Of a stretch of DNA of 64,000 bases, positions 24,952 to 37,000 are shown in pieces; the stretch's first letter is position 1; every line of letters begins with the position of its first letter. Below the pieces are notes generated by a model that was not told the DNA's origin, searched no databases, and was given only the letters and a program-made list of their open reading frames with translations. Made by a program: the position numbers and the translations under genes. Source of the DNA: Tubiluchus corallicola (taxonomy: Eukaryota; Priapulida; Priapulimorpha; Priapulimorphida; Tubiluchidae); NCBI GenBank assembly GCA_030141605.1, contig JAQGDQ010000004.1, positions 1,709,001 through 1,773,000 of the forward strand, read 5' to 3'.

Positions 24952-25297
24952 CTATTTTCAAGTACCTAGAAGCTCACCGGCTGCAGAACTTTTATATGCG
25001 CTCTAACTACTTTCTTTATCACCGTTTACAGTTTGGCAAAATAAACAAAAAAGTTAGTAAGCAATAAGAGAAATCTGAAAGCACAACCAGCTGCGCGAAG
25101 CAGTGCCTAAGTGAAAGATTCCTCATATTGCTACTGTTTCTATACTTCTGTACTTAAAAATATAAAATATTATAAGTAATATTTTTAGACAGTTTACCTG
25201 CCTAAGGCAGATTTCTTTTATTTTAGAATTCTGCCTGCCCAATGTCTACAATAGACGTGACGGGCGTATGATGATGATGATGATGATACTTAAAAAT

Positions 25298-25484
25298 ATA
25301 AATAATCACTCCTCCGTAAAATTTCTAGTAACTCTATCGGCCTTAAATAATTACATGACTGGTTTAAGGTAAAACTAAAAATTCATGACGTATTCATTCT
25401 GATTGTACAGCCTTACTTGACCGTACGTGGGCTGGATCCAGTCTCCCAACTAGAAGAGACGGTGCTGTGAATGATATCAGGCTG
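25298..25484. repeat. 187-bp direct repeat, copy 2
   Basis: Second copy of the repeat at 24765-24951. It is preceded by an (ATG)n run (about 25267-25287) like the GATGAT tails after the LINE fragments to its right, so it may be a separate insertion next to a retroelement tail. Confidence 0.9.
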
Positions 25485-25654
25485 AAATTGATGATCTTTA
25501 GAAGAAACGCAAGGAAATTATAAAGCAAATTCATGAAAAGCTAAAGCAAATAGAAGAAAAAAATGACTGGTATCGCAGAAGAAATTGAGCAAACGAAAAT
25601 TTTTCTAGGCATTTTAAAGTAATACGGACTTTGCAGACCTTTCAACCAAAGAAA

Positions 25655-26546
25655 AAATTGATTGTAGAAGATCTATATTAAAAAATAAAAGCAGGACCTT
25701 GGACGAGAAAAATAAAAAGACGCCGTTTAAGATGGATTGGGCATATGCTTAGACTACCTGATGATATTCCAGTGAAGATAGCTTTTCAACAAGCCATAGA
25801 ACCAGCTAAAAAACCTGCAGGTGGACAAATTCTAACATATTTAGATTTTGCACTGAAAGATTTAAACACTTCAGCATTGATCCTTAGAAATAAATGTACT
25901 TGGGGCATTGCGACGAGCAGGGAGTCCTGGCATAGGGAGGTGAGCAGAATCATGTCACTGGACGTGTGATTCATTGGATGATGATACTTAAAAAAAACCT
26001 GCAGGAGGAAAAATGTTAACATATTTAGATTTTGCACAGAAAGATTTAAACACTTCAGCAGTGATCCTTAGAAATAAATGCACTTGGGGCATTGCGGCAA
26101 GCAGGGAGTCCTGGCATAGGGAGGTGAGCAGAATCATGTCCCTGGACGTATGATTCATTGGATGATTATAATGATACTTACTACTTACAGAAACATTTTG
26201 GGTATTAGATGGCCAAAGAAAATTTCAAACAAAGAACTATATGAAAAAATAAAAGAAGAACCTTGGACAAGAAAAATAAATAGATGCCGTTTAAGATGAA
26301 TTGGGCATATGCTTAGACTACCTGATGATAATCCAGTGAAGATAGCTCTTCAACAAACCATAGAACCAGCTAAAAAACCTACAGGAGGACAAATGTTAAC
26401 ATATTTAGATTTTGCACAGAAATATTTGAACACTTCCGCATTGATCCTTAGAAATAAATGCACTTGGGGTATTGCGGCAAACAGGGAGTCCTGGCATAGG
26501 GAGGTGAGCAGAATCATGTCCCTGGACATATGATTCATTGGATGAT
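25655..26546 (+). mobile_element. Three tandem LINE 3' ends (reverse transcriptase C-terminus)
   Basis: Three related copies lie head to tail: about 25655-25989, 25990-26165 (shorter) and 26190-26546. Copy 3 reads ILGIRWPKKISNKELYEK, then a stop-broken RLR.IGHMLRLPDD, then AKKPTGGQMLTYLDF, and ends SWHREVSRIMSLD. The IGHMLRLPDD motif followed by a GG-x-TYLDF-like segment is typical of the region after the reverse transcriptase domain in RTE-type and related non-LTR elements. Copies 1 and 3 carry in-frame stops before or in the motif region, so all are dead 3' fragments. Each ends near GATTCATTGGATGAT, a short tail repeat. The clade assignment is tentative. Confidence 0.75.
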
Positions 26547-26547
26547 G

Positions 26548-27732
26548 GATACGTAAGATGTATCATTTTGTCTCTACTTTTAATCCTGCTGGTTTTTTCC
26601 TTGTTCTGACATCAAAAGTTCTAAATAGTACTTTACATATTTTCAACTCTTTTTCCTTCTTCATCTAATATCGCACTAAGTACTTCTGATTTCACTGGGC
26701 TTATCCTTTTTTTAAATCCCCTTTAGTCATCTTTCTAATTGTATTGTTGATATTTGCTGTTCTGGCTTCCTGCTGTTAGGTTATAAGTAGTTCTTCAATT
26801 AACTATATATTCAGTCTATTAATTTTGCCTTTTGTCTCATTTTGTTGTCGTCCAGTTCTTTTGGTTTTTCTTTTTTTTTCATTAATTTCCAAATTATTTT
26901 CCCTAACCAGCCTTTTTCTTCTTCTTTGCTAGGAAACATTGATTGTGAATGTCATTTCCCTTCACTTTGTTTAATTTACTAGCGTTGGTCAAATTATTGT
27001 AATTATCAAGTCTTCCTTTATTTATTATCATTAACTTCTTGTTACTTTCAGTTTCAGCTAGTCACTTGCCTATGATTACTTGCCATTTCATGGGGATGCA
27101 CTGAACCTAAAGTTCACATGTTTTTTTAGATGTTTGATTAATTTATTAATTTTACTTATTGGTTTTTATTATTTTTTAGTGTAATATCCATGGGTGTATT
27201 AACCAATAGGCTAACTAGGCTATAGCCTAGGGTGCCAAAGTTTGAGAGGCGTCACATTTTAAAAAAATTCTTATTCTCTTCGGAAAATGTGTATATTTTC
27301 ATATTTATGTAGAGGGCACATTTTATAACACACCACAGGCAGTTACTGAGTGCTGCTTTTATATAAGTACACATAACGAGTAGGTGCAAGGTATTACACA
27401 ACAAGCAGTTGCACAGCTTTTTTGAATGTAAGCATTATACAAATACATTAATAACGGCCAAGTAGAAACTAGGTTAATAGTGTTTAATCTGCTCATTACC
27501 TAAACAACCGTAAATCCACAATAGAGATGGGCAGACAGAACTATCAGCCTAGGATGTCGTAAAGTCTTGATACGCTTCTGATAATATCGCTTCTTTTCTC
27601 CCTTGTTTTGGTACCAGATCTCTGAGAAGCAGTGTACATTCATATTTTAAGGTATTTATTATTAAACTTTAGTGTAATTAGCAAATTTTTCATGTAACTG
27701 TTTTATTTTTGTTAATTTAATATTTGTTCCAG
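26548..27732. other. 5' flank of the NJMU-R1 gene, no coding exon found
   Basis: AT-rich. A word around 27200-27235 (CTAACTAGGCTATAGCCTAGG) is palindromic and looks like a transposon end. The 5' UTR exon of the downstream gene must lie in or left of this stretch, because the first coding exon is preceded by an acceptor, but it could not be located. Confidence 0.4.
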
Positions 27733-27845
27733 CATCTCAATTCCATAGTGATGAAATCAACAGAAAGCCTCTCTAGTGAAACGAAATTAGTCTGTTTTAA
27801 GGAAAATCCTAGGTTTTATGCTTTGTACGTATATCACAGCAACAG
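27733..27845 (+). CDS. C17orf75: NJMU-R1/C17orf75 homologue, coding exon 1
   Basis: First of eleven coding exons of a 423-aa protein (human NJMU-R1 is about 400 aa). The human protein joins WDR11 and FAM91A1 in a complex that helps tether AP-1 vesicles at the trans-Golgi. Landmarks I recall from the human protein recur in order: an FYALYVY segment here (human HYCLYSY), FSLSL, LRSF, GNVA, SNxFC near two thirds, and HYAL then FLKN and DILL near the C-terminus. CDS starts at ATG 27751 after an acceptor (TTTGTTCCAG); the frame is open back to the acceptor, so an earlier start is not excluded. The donor is AACAG/GCAAGT, a GC-AG intron, phase 2. Identity rests on remembered family motifs in collinear order over ten exons; no alignment was run. 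Confidence 0.85.
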
Positions 27846-28366
27846 GCAAGTAGCTTTTGTAATTTATGTCTGTCAGTAACTAGAGGATTGATCATATTAT
27901 CACTTTTACATTCTTTGTTACTCTTTTTATTCTAACTTTTTTTGACTTGTTTTGCAGTCTGTGTATTTAAAATACTTCCCACATTTAAATCAGAGCTGTC
28001 TAATGTCAAATTGAGTACTAATGCATTGTCACTTTGTCAAATTGTTTTATTTGATTACTAAGGTATGACAAGGAGCAAATAAGTTTCATACCAGGATGAT
28101 ATTGCTCTTTATAAAATCTTGAATTTGGCAAAAGGATTGGAGACTAATACAAATTCACACCATTTTTGCAAAATAATATGAATTAATTAATTTAAAAGTA
28201 CATTATATTTCTAAATTCATTTTTCATGGTGGTAAAAATTCTTTGAATAAGTGGTAGTTTATTCTTATGATCTTGTAAACATGTAAATGAGTAAACTTCA
28301 TTAAATCACGGGTTCAAAAAGTCTGTGTAATGAACACTAAAAACTGAACAATTTATATCTCTTTAG

Positions 28367-28489
28367 ATCTAGCAAGCACAAAGGTTGTGAGAGTGGTGGT
28401 GGTGATGCACAATGCAGCTCAAGTGATCCACACTCCTCAAACTCTGTCCTTATGGAAGAAGTGTCAGAAGTGTCAAACAACAATTTCAG
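28367..28489 (+). CDS. C17orf75: NJMU-R1 coding exon 2
   Basis: Residues 32-72, phase 2 in and out, acceptor ATCTCTTTAG and donor CAG/GTAAAT. Encodes a low-complexity Ser/Gly/Asp-rich linker (SSKHKGCESGGGDAQC) ending VSNNNF. The human protein has a comparable acidic Ser-rich linker before its FSLSL motif. Confidence 0.8.
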
Positions 28490-29508
28490 GTAAATAGCAT
28501 GATCATAAAGTTTTTCAAAGTACGAAGGTATTTTGCGTGTTATCAGTCTGGAGTCACATAACTATCTTTCTGTATACCTGTTAATTAGAAGTTCAGATTG
28601 TTTGACAAGGTCACTTTTACCACTGTAAAATCATTCTTGTTATATAAATTATATCTACTCATAAGTTTTTAATTAAAATCAAGATAATTTGCTTTTAAAT
28701 GTAGTATAACATCATTATAGCAAACCTGCTAGAGACCCAAAAAAGTATTCTATATAGAGAGTAACCACGACTAATCCTATAGGACAAGCATGCACTAATA
28801 ATGTACAATGTGAAGAAAGGCTGTAAAGCAATTTTAGAAGATGCTGCCTACTTTGCAGTATGTTCAAATTCAATGAAGTACATTTCTTGTGACTTGTATA
28901 AAACTGAAAATTGATGAACATTTCATGTTAAATTGACTTTACACGTTCACTTGTAAATGTACGTGTAAATATTCATTAAAGTCAATGAAATTAAAAAAAG
29001 CCAGTCAACAAAATAACTGCAGTAGGATTCATCACTTCTTGAAATATTTCATTAACACATTACTAGTGTATGTACATACACAAAACAGCTGGGTGCTAAG
29101 TCGCTGAATGACTCATTGTTTTTACACAGCTAGCAGACAGAATGACCAGTCAAAAACAGATTTGAATGCTCTGACAACTATTTGAGAATGAAAATTTTTA
29201 AGGCATTCTGAAATTGCTTAAGCCAGTTCTCATAGTCAGCGAATGCGTTGTTTGGGCTTGTGGCCTTGAATTTTTAACCAATTACAGTATTTAAATACCT
29301 GTGAAGTGTGAGTAATATGATTAGTCCTGGTTCTAACTGACACCTTTGTCTGATGTACTACTTCGAACTGCATGTGTAAATGCTCATAAAAGTTTAAATT
29401 CTTTGGTGAATTTTGAAATTCTGTATCTCCATGGTTCTAGATTGCTGCCCGATTATTCTTAAACAGGTAAATATTTTTGCTATATAGTTTTCTTTGCTTT
29501 ATTTTCAG

Positions 29509-29634
29509 TCTTTCACTCATAGTTAGCAACCTGGAGTCAGAAAATGAGACTAAACTACGGAGCTTTCTTGCATCACGATTCACTCGGGGAACTGTTTACT
29601 CTGGAAGTGGCAATGTTGCTGCACTGGATTTTAG
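29509..29634 (+). CDS. C17orf75: NJMU-R1 coding exon 3
   Basis: Residues 73-114, phase 2 in and out, acceptor TTATTTTCAG and donor TTTTAG/GTGGAT. Encodes SLSLIVSNLE, then TKLRSFLASRFTRGTVY and GNVAALDF. This is the best-matching block to the human protein (LRSFIAKRLSRGAVF, GNVASVEL). Confidence 0.9.
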
Positions 29635-30345
29635 GTGGATTACTAAGCACAAAGTTGTAAATAGAAATATATTCCTGTTTATTGGAATCCTTTATAAGTT
29701 ATAGAACATTTTAATTAAACAGGCATGTAGTTAAACTTATCTGAGATTTTTATTAGACTTTCTGTATAAGCTTATAAGCTGAAAAACTCGTTCTTGAACA
29801 CAATTGTCAAAAAAAAAACTTGAGAGCACAAAGCTTTTTATCTCATTTTGTATCAAAGATGCAGAGCTTAGTAATAATAATTATAACAATTCCACAAATA
29901 ACATAAATTTGCTGCAAGGTTTTTTCGTCTGTGTGAATAATTAAATACAGCTATATTGGAGAAAGCTTTGTAAATACAATTACAATTACAGAATTTATTA
30001 TTGCCGCAGTTTTACTCTTAGTGGTATAAGACATATGCCAGGGAAGATACTATTTTTAAAGTCAAAGGCGTAACCCAGCCATTGTACTAAACAACCCACA
30101 GTTTAGCTGAAATAATAGGCTACCATGGTGTTCGTAACATGCAGCCTATTATGCAATTATGCACATTGCCCTGTTGTAGCTTCTAACAACATGGTGCGCA
30201 TTGGGCAAATATAAAGTTGGTTTTGTTATGGTGATTGAGTGATTTTTTTTCTCTGCCATCTAAGGGTGAGTTAAAAAAGTTTTGCAAATGTATAATTGCG
30301 CTATTTGCAGTCCTGTTATTAATATTTAAATTACTTATTTTTTAG

Positions 30346-30448
30346 TTTAACAAATGAAACTGATTCTCCTGCAATCTGCTATTTTTGTCTTCTCCGTCCA
30401 ACAAATGGCTCTAACATGAATAACCTCGAAAATATTGCTTGCTCGCAG
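30346..30448 (+). CDS. C17orf75: NJMU-R1 coding exon 4
   Basis: Residues 115-149, phase 2 in and phase 0 out, acceptor TTATTTTTTAG and donor CGCAG/GTATCT. Contains ICYFCLLRP, corresponding to a CYYCLF segment in the human protein, followed by a variable Asn-rich loop. Confidence 0.85.
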
Positions 30449-30730
30449 GTATCTTTCTATTCATATAATATTTGAACAGTTCTTTTCCTTACAACGATTT
30501 TTTGTACAAATCTGTTTTTTTTTAAAAATAAGTGTGTAATTTTTTAATTAAATTAAATATTATACAAGTAATGTGCTTTTTGCCCTGCTGAAAAAGTCTT
30601 GAACTGTAGCTGTTCTGCAAAAGTGCTTCCCCAAAGTTTGATTTTGTGGTAAAAGTGTTGTGATCATTTGTGGTACAATATATTCACTAACAAGTTCTAC
30701 TTAACCAGTTGTGCTGTTTTTTCATTTTAG

Positions 30731-30838
30731 GAGTATGCTGTTTGCTACATAACTACGGCAACGGGTGTTTTAGATTCCTTTAGGGAAGAGTTAAGCCAGT
30801 ACAGTAAAGATTTGTTACCTTTCCTCAGCAATGTCGAA
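30731..30838 (+). CDS. C17orf75: NJMU-R1 coding exon 5
   Basis: Residues 150-185, phase 0 in and out, acceptor TTCATTTTAG and donor CGAA/GTATGT. Begins EYAVCYIT (human EYVVCFLG) and continues VLDSFREELSQYSKDL. A second in-frame donor 18 nt downstream (TACAG/GTAGTC) would add six residues, so two donor choices are possible. Confidence 0.85.
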
Positions 30839-32503
30839 GTATGTTTCCAAGTACAGGTAGTCGTCGACTTATGGCCACATTCGGTTCTGATTGTTTGAAT
30901 GTAAGATGTAGTGTGGGCACCTGCTTTAAGTATGGCTGACTTGTGGATGAATTTATCAAAACAGATGTATTTAAAATTAATTATCTTAAAAAATAAAAGG
31001 AAATATGGGTTATAATTAGTTTTATATAATAATTTATGATCGAGTCATAAGTTGCGTAGCTTGAAAGTCGACTTCTACCTGTACTATCAATTATTTAGAT
31101 TGTTATGTAATATAAAAAAGTAAAAACTTTTGATATATATGTCATTATACCGGGTGTTATAAATAGCGCAGAAATAGCTTTTCAATTGAGTAGTTGAGCT
31201 GAGACGCTGTTTATGAGATCTTAATTCAAATGTTTAGTTAACTTTAAAAATTCAAAATGTTAGTCTTTAATTATTTGTAGCTTTTGTTGTTTTCATTACG
31301 AGTCTTATATCATAGCTAATGGGTGTCTCTGTAAAGTTCATTAACTTTCAACTATGGGAATGATAGCAAGATAATATATAAAGCCTGTGCAGAATCAAAA
31401 TAAAATCAATGCTGAAGGCAAAATATGATTGGGTGTCAAAACGTCTGACACTGCTGATAACCATATCATATTTTAAAACTGACGAAAGCTCTATACGTGT
31501 AAAATTAAACTATATTAATTTTGGCGTGACGTCACTGATATCTCTAATATTTTCTAACAATGTATGTGCGTTGCAGTAAAACACAAATAAAAATGCTGTT
31601 GTGCAGAATTTTTCTCACTGAATTTACCCAAGTTACACCAGACTACAAATCATGCTGCAAGTAAGCTGATAGCCACAACTTTCTGGGTTACAGTAAGTAA
31701 GGTAATAATTAACTTTTCTAGCTAAGTTTCTCAAAAACTGTGTTTAGCCTAGGAGTAAGTGCAAGAAGTTCCAATGTTCCTGATTTGACGAAAGACTTTT
31801 GATTTTAATGGTAACCTCCCTTAACCATGTTTTGAAAGATTTCTCTTAATTTTCTACTAGGCAAAACATGATCACAGTTAGGATAGAACATCCCTTCCCC
31901 TTGTGCAAAATTTGGAGATGTTGTTGTTGACGATGAGGCAAAAAAAATTGGAAACAACACATCGTATAGGTGTGTGACTGCACAAAAATTGTACAATAGT
32001 TTGATTTTAGACTATGAGCTGTATTTTTAACTTAAAGATTTAAAGCTTTTCTTTGTGACGTTTGTATATTTAAAAAAATACCAAAAAGGTATTTCCAAGT
32101 GTCTAAAATATAGGGGGCATTCTTTTAAAAAGTGCTATCTGAAAGGCATTTCTACTTAATTTTTTATTTTTATTTTCCTTTTGAACCTCACTTTAAGTAT
32201 GACAGGATACACAGCCAGTTCAGATTCAAACAGTGCAGCAGACAAACTCTGTCGTCGTGTTGCCAGTTTTTTCTTGTTGGTCAGTCGATCACATCTAAGA
32301 ATTCCGCTTATTTCATATTAGAAGTAATATATGTTAAGTCATGTATCGGTAATATGGAATTTGCCAGTTTGAAAACAACTGCTTTTTAGCACGCTTTCAA
32401 CTCCAGTCATTTTCATAATGGAATCGAATAAAATTGCTCTTGTCGCATAATTGTTGCTAATTGAATTTTAATTTATATGAACTCCTATATGATCATTGAT
32501 TAA

Positions 32504-32743
32504 CAGGGCCGGAACTAGGTGTGGCAAACAGGGGGGGCGCAAAAATTTTCTGGGGGGGCGAGGTATCCGAAGTGGTTAAATAATGGTTAATTTTTTACCT
32601 AATTCTAATTCATATTGAAAATGATTACATGCGAACTGCAATTTTCTCTGCAACAAAAATTATTTGTCCGATTTTTCAGGGGGGGCGCAAATTTTGACAA
32701 GGGGGCGTGTGCCCCCCTTCGCTCACCCCTAGTTCCGCCCCTG
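32504..32743. mobile_element. hAT-type MITE with perfect 8-bp target duplication
   Basis: Terminal inverted repeats CAGGGCCGGAACTAGGTGTG and, from the right end, CAGGGGCGGAACTAGGGGTG bound a 240-bp element. Both flanks carry the same 8-bp duplication TTGATTAA (32496-32503 and 32744-32751). Length, CAGGG-type ends and 8-bp duplication fit a non-autonomous hAT element. It has no transposase frame. It lies in NJMU-R1 intron 5, about 170 bp before the acceptor of exon 6, and contains several G runs. Confidence 0.95.
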
Positions 32744-32915
32744 TTGATTAATGTCATTAGCTTTAAATAACTGAATGCGCTCTCAACGGATTGTAACTCT
32801 AACTGAGAAATGTACAAACACCCTTTACTAACAACATGGAAACTACAAAGCATGTTTTAGCTTTGGCATTACTCCTGTTTTTGTACTAAACTGAGTTTAG
32901 TTTTGCTGTTTTCAG

Positions 32916-33032
32916 GCCATTGATTTGTCTAAAATACAGAAATACTTGTCTGAATGGTATGATGTTTCAGTGATGTTCACATGTCGCTGTGTTCAGAAAA
33001 TGAAGGATGACATCGCATCTTTGATATATATC
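32916..33032 (+). CDS. C17orf75: NJMU-R1 coding exon 6
   Basis: Residues 186-224, phase 0 in and out, acceptor GCTGTTTTCAG and donor TATC/GTAAGT. Encodes AIDLSKIQKYLSEWYD, then a CRCVQKMKDDIASLIY helix-like part. This matches the position of the human SHIKSYLSSWF region. Confidence 0.85.
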
Positions 33033-34344
33033 GTAAGTGTATTAACGTTCTTTTCTGGGTTGTTTAACTGAAAGTAACCACTGATAGAAGAAAAAAACAT
33101 CTCATTTTAGTAAACATCTTCTATGCGGATTTTATATTATTTGTTTGTTGTTATTTTATTGCTACACTTTAATATATGTCGTGATTTATCCAGCACAAGC
33201 ATTTTTTTAGGCTATAACTGAAGAACTCTTGTGTTTTGGTTTTTTGTAGTAATATATGGGCAGATTTTAATCATGTAGCTTATGGCTTTGATTGGATTGA
33301 TTGAAATGAATGGTCACTTAGCACTCAAAAACTGGGAAAAATCTAGGAAGCAATCTTAGTTATTTATAGTCTTGTATTTATAGTACAGTATTTATAGTTT
33401 TTCATGGGATAACTGATGACATTTATGGTTCAAGGTATAAAAAAAACGATTAGACAACTAGCTTTTTTGACTTGCAGTACCAAATAGAAAACAGATATTT
33501 GTAGAGTAGTTGCTAGTCTTGAGTGAGTTGGCTGAAGGTCAATTGTCAGTTACAGCTTAAAATCCATAAGGATTTAGACAATTAAACTTTCGTAATTTAT
33601 CTGTGATCCAGCAAACACCTTACTTTGAGTGAGGTAGTCAGTGAGTGAATTAGAGTCAGTTATTGTGTAAACACAAAACTACATTTATAAAATATCTGAA
33701 AAACAGCTTTAAGGAACCAAATGTGATGCAATGCATGCAAGTCAAAGTACCAAAGCCCTGCATGCACAACAATAATGTGAACAATAGTCTCACAGTTTAA
33801 AACAGTAAGAAGTAAATAACCTAAATCATTTAACCTATTGTATCAGACAGGCACAGTTTCTTTAATACTCGATTTCTTTGCAGTAACACCTATACAGGTA
33901 TTTATCATGCGATTTTTGTGGATTTTCCGAAAAACAAGTTGAAAGTGACATTGGTTGCCTGATTGGCAATACAATTGATGTGCGTTGGCAGCTGAAAAAA
34001 CAGTTGATGATCATGAATAAAAGCCAAATCGATTAAATAAATTAATTGGTTCCACAAGCAGTTAACGGTCAATTACAATGTATACTATGCAGTAAGAACT
34101 TGTGTGATGAGACCTGAAAAAAGTGTTGGCCCGAGCACTAACGTGCTTTGACTCAGTTAGACCTTGAATGAGTACAAGTCAGTTAGTCAGTCAACAAGAA
34201 ACTGCAAGTGTAACAAACCAAAATGCAACTTGCTAGAGCAGGTCTCAAAAATTTGATAATTTTGTTTTTATTTCATCACTACTTAGCAGTTTTGAAATTA
34301 CGATTATAATAATTGTACTATGCACATAAATATTTTTTATGTAG

Positions 34345-34409
34345 ACACTCCAAGGTAAGAAAATTGGCATAAAAGGAGATGATGGCAAACTAAGAGCTGA
34401 TGTAGAAAG
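34345..34409 (+). CDS. C17orf75: NJMU-R1 coding exon 7
   Basis: Residues 225-245, phase 0 in and phase 2 out, acceptor TTTTATGTAG and donor AAAG/GTGAGT. Encodes a short charged segment, KKIGIKGDDGKLRADVE. Confidence 0.85.
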
Positions 34410-34848
34410 GTGAGTTTGTAAGTACTTTTTGAAGCATAGATTTGATTATTAGTGTTTGGTTGCTACATTTAGCAGTTGAATTCAAGATTTAAAAGATATA
34501 ATCAGGCTACTGAAAACAGATTCTCAATTATTACTATACTTTAATATAATTAGTTCCAGAAATAAGCGTCTAAAACATTACAATTCTGTTGTAGTTTTAA
34601 CAATCGAATTCACGTAAAACTACTTTAAATGTTAATGTGTTACAGCTATTTAGTGGATCTTTGGTACATTATACCGACTCATCATCAGATGTTGCTAGCA
34701 AAGTAAGCCAGACAGTTGTTATAGTTCAGTGTGCTTTTTTAGATTTTTGCTTTGCTCCAAAATTAGTTATATACATAAGGTATGGTTTTTAAAGTTGTGC
34801 AGATATTATTTATTAGCATTAAAAAGATTTCTTCAATTTTCATGGCAG

Positions 34849-35069
34849 ATTCATCCAATCTTGCAGCATAGCAGGCTTGATCCAGAACAATTCAAGCCTG
34901 GCAGATGGCAGTGAAAAGGAGTTAGCCAACTTAAAACCTGCTTCTTTGGGAGGAACATGCCATTCTATTGAAGCAGGTGAAACACTGAGTTTAGACGACG
35001 GCACATGTGCATTTAATTACAAAGGTACCAAGCTACTAAAATTACACCCGTCTGTGTTGTTCAGTGTTG
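34849..35069 (+). CDS. C17orf75: NJMU-R1 coding exon 8
   Basis: Residues 246-319, phase 2 in and phase 1 out, acceptor TTTCATGGCAG and donor GTTG/GTAAGT. Encodes RFIQSCSIAGLIQ (human RFLSVASLQGLIH), then a long polar variable loop and KLLKLHPSVLFSV. This is the largest exon and the main source of extra length relative to the human protein. Confidence 0.85.
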
Positions 35070-36014
35070 GTAAGTCTATTTTGGGTGTCAGTGTACAACG
35101 TAAAAGCATTAAAAGGCATTAGAAATCAGCAGCATTATAAAAATGTGTTTATTAACTATTGCTATTTTTAATTCATACATTCTGTGCAGTAACACTCACT
35201 CATTTTGCATCGGTGACAAGGTAGCGCCCCTTTTCAAAATAGTCATAAGCAGGAAATGCTTTTAGGGGATTAGAGGCATTAGCAAATCACATGAGTAGTG
35301 AAAATCCTAGAAGAAAAGTTACAATTTTCAAATTAGGTAACATTTTCTGTACTATTCATCATCCAGGCTCACTGCCTTCAATATTTGGTAGCATTTTGTC
35401 AGGCTGTATAAAAACAAAGTCGTGCAAGCTCTCATAATTAAAAAAGTTAGTTATTATTCATTATTTTGTTATTTTGATTCTAATTAAATCAGTTAGATTT
35501 TATAAATATAAGCAAAAATTTGCGTTCTTTCTATTATTATTACAATATGGATGGACCCCTCTTGGATTACAAGTTAGACTTTCTGCTGGTGCAGTACTGC
35601 ACAGGTTACTCTAAATTGCTTCACAGTGAGGTTTCCTTATGTGTATCGTATTATGTTTTTGGTACAAATACTTAACAGTGTGATAGGCGATTATTGAATC
35701 CGTGAATAGTCTGAGTGCAAAAATAATCTGGCTTGTTTCATTTATCCATTTGTACCTATAAGAAATTTTTTTCTTTGTATTTTATGAACAACCCACATGC
35801 ATTGCAAAGCAATTAAAACCTTTTAAATTTTTTGCTTATTTCTTAACTAGCAATACTACTTCAAACATGTCAATAGTCAGGCTGTAAATTCCTGCCTATG
35901 TTTCACTGAATCAAATGCACTATTCCATAATATATCTAGTAAATCTTGGCATTATAACACTTGTTTTATAATCCTGTAACAACTTATTATAGATAACAAT
36001 TTTTATTGCTGTAG

Positions 36015-36109
36015 GTTCTAATACATTTTGTGCCACATGGGCAGAGTCTCTCATAAGCCATGATTCACCAGTTGAAATACGTGAAACTATAGAGAGATAC
36101 AAGTTAAAA
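36015..36109 (+). CDS. C17orf75: NJMU-R1 coding exon 9
   Basis: Residues 320-351, phase 1 in and phase 0 out, acceptor TATTGCTGTAG and donor AAAA/GTAAGT. Encodes GSNTFCATWAESLI (human GSNRFCEDWMQAFL), then VEIRETIERYKLK. Confidence 0.9.
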
Positions 36110-36934
36110 GTAAGTGAAGTCTAGTTTTTCTACAATTATAGCAACTGCATTCGTGGAACTATTGCTGGAATAATGAATGCATTTATCTGAATTTGGTAAT
36201 TTTTTGTTTTTATAATTGCAGTTATTTACAGACAATATTATTAATAACTTGTATGTACCAGAGTCATACTTGAAACATTTTTGTTTTAAATTTGAGTTTC
36301 AAATATGCTTATTAACTGGGCATACTGAGCATTTTATAAAAGTTGCAGCATTGACTTGATTAAGAGTTCCAGATCTTGTCTTACTACAGCTTTGAACAAA
36401 TGAAGAAATTAAATCACCCTCCAAATATCTGTATGTTCTTTAAAACATTACTCAAAATACAACTAGTTGTCATTTTTGACTGTGTCAAAAACTGTGGTAA
36501 GAATCTGCTTCTATGACTGGAGATGCTTTATGTGACATTTTTTTCAAATAAAAAATGTTTGTAGTTGGCATCATCTATGTATAAGTACTGTTGTGTTTGA
36601 CATTAAAAGCTTCAGTGAAATCAGAACTTGTCACTTTTTCACCAGTGGTCTGAAACTCAAGGCTCTGAATGGCTTAATATTGCCTTAGGAATTAGTAAAA
36701 TCAAAAGTATATTTTGTTGACAGGTGAGAATCACAAATCTAATTAGCAACTAACTCTTGGGTTGGTTTTCTTTGCAAGCAAGCACACAATAGGTATTTCA
36801 TTCCACAGTTTTTAGTGAGTTTCAAGAAAATACAAATTAATGTCCCTTTGTTTTTGTAGAAACTAGCAAAACCTAACAGAAGCATTTTGCATATTGTGAT
36901 TTTGTTAGTTATGTAGAAACGAACCAAAAACCTT

Positions 36935-37000
36935 CAACTGGGGATAGAACCTGCAAGCTTCATACAATCCATCGCTCTAACCACCAGACCATAACAGATT
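36935..37000 (-). mobile_element. tRNA-derived SINE head
   Basis: On the minus strand an A-box-like word (TGGTCTGGTGGTTAGAGCG) lies 28 nt before a B-box-like word (GGTTCTATCCC), with CCCAG after it. The spacing and boxes are tRNA-like, but there is no complete acceptor stem and the B-box departs from GGTTCGAATCC, so this is a SINE head or tRNA pseudogene rather than a functional tRNA. Confidence 0.65.
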
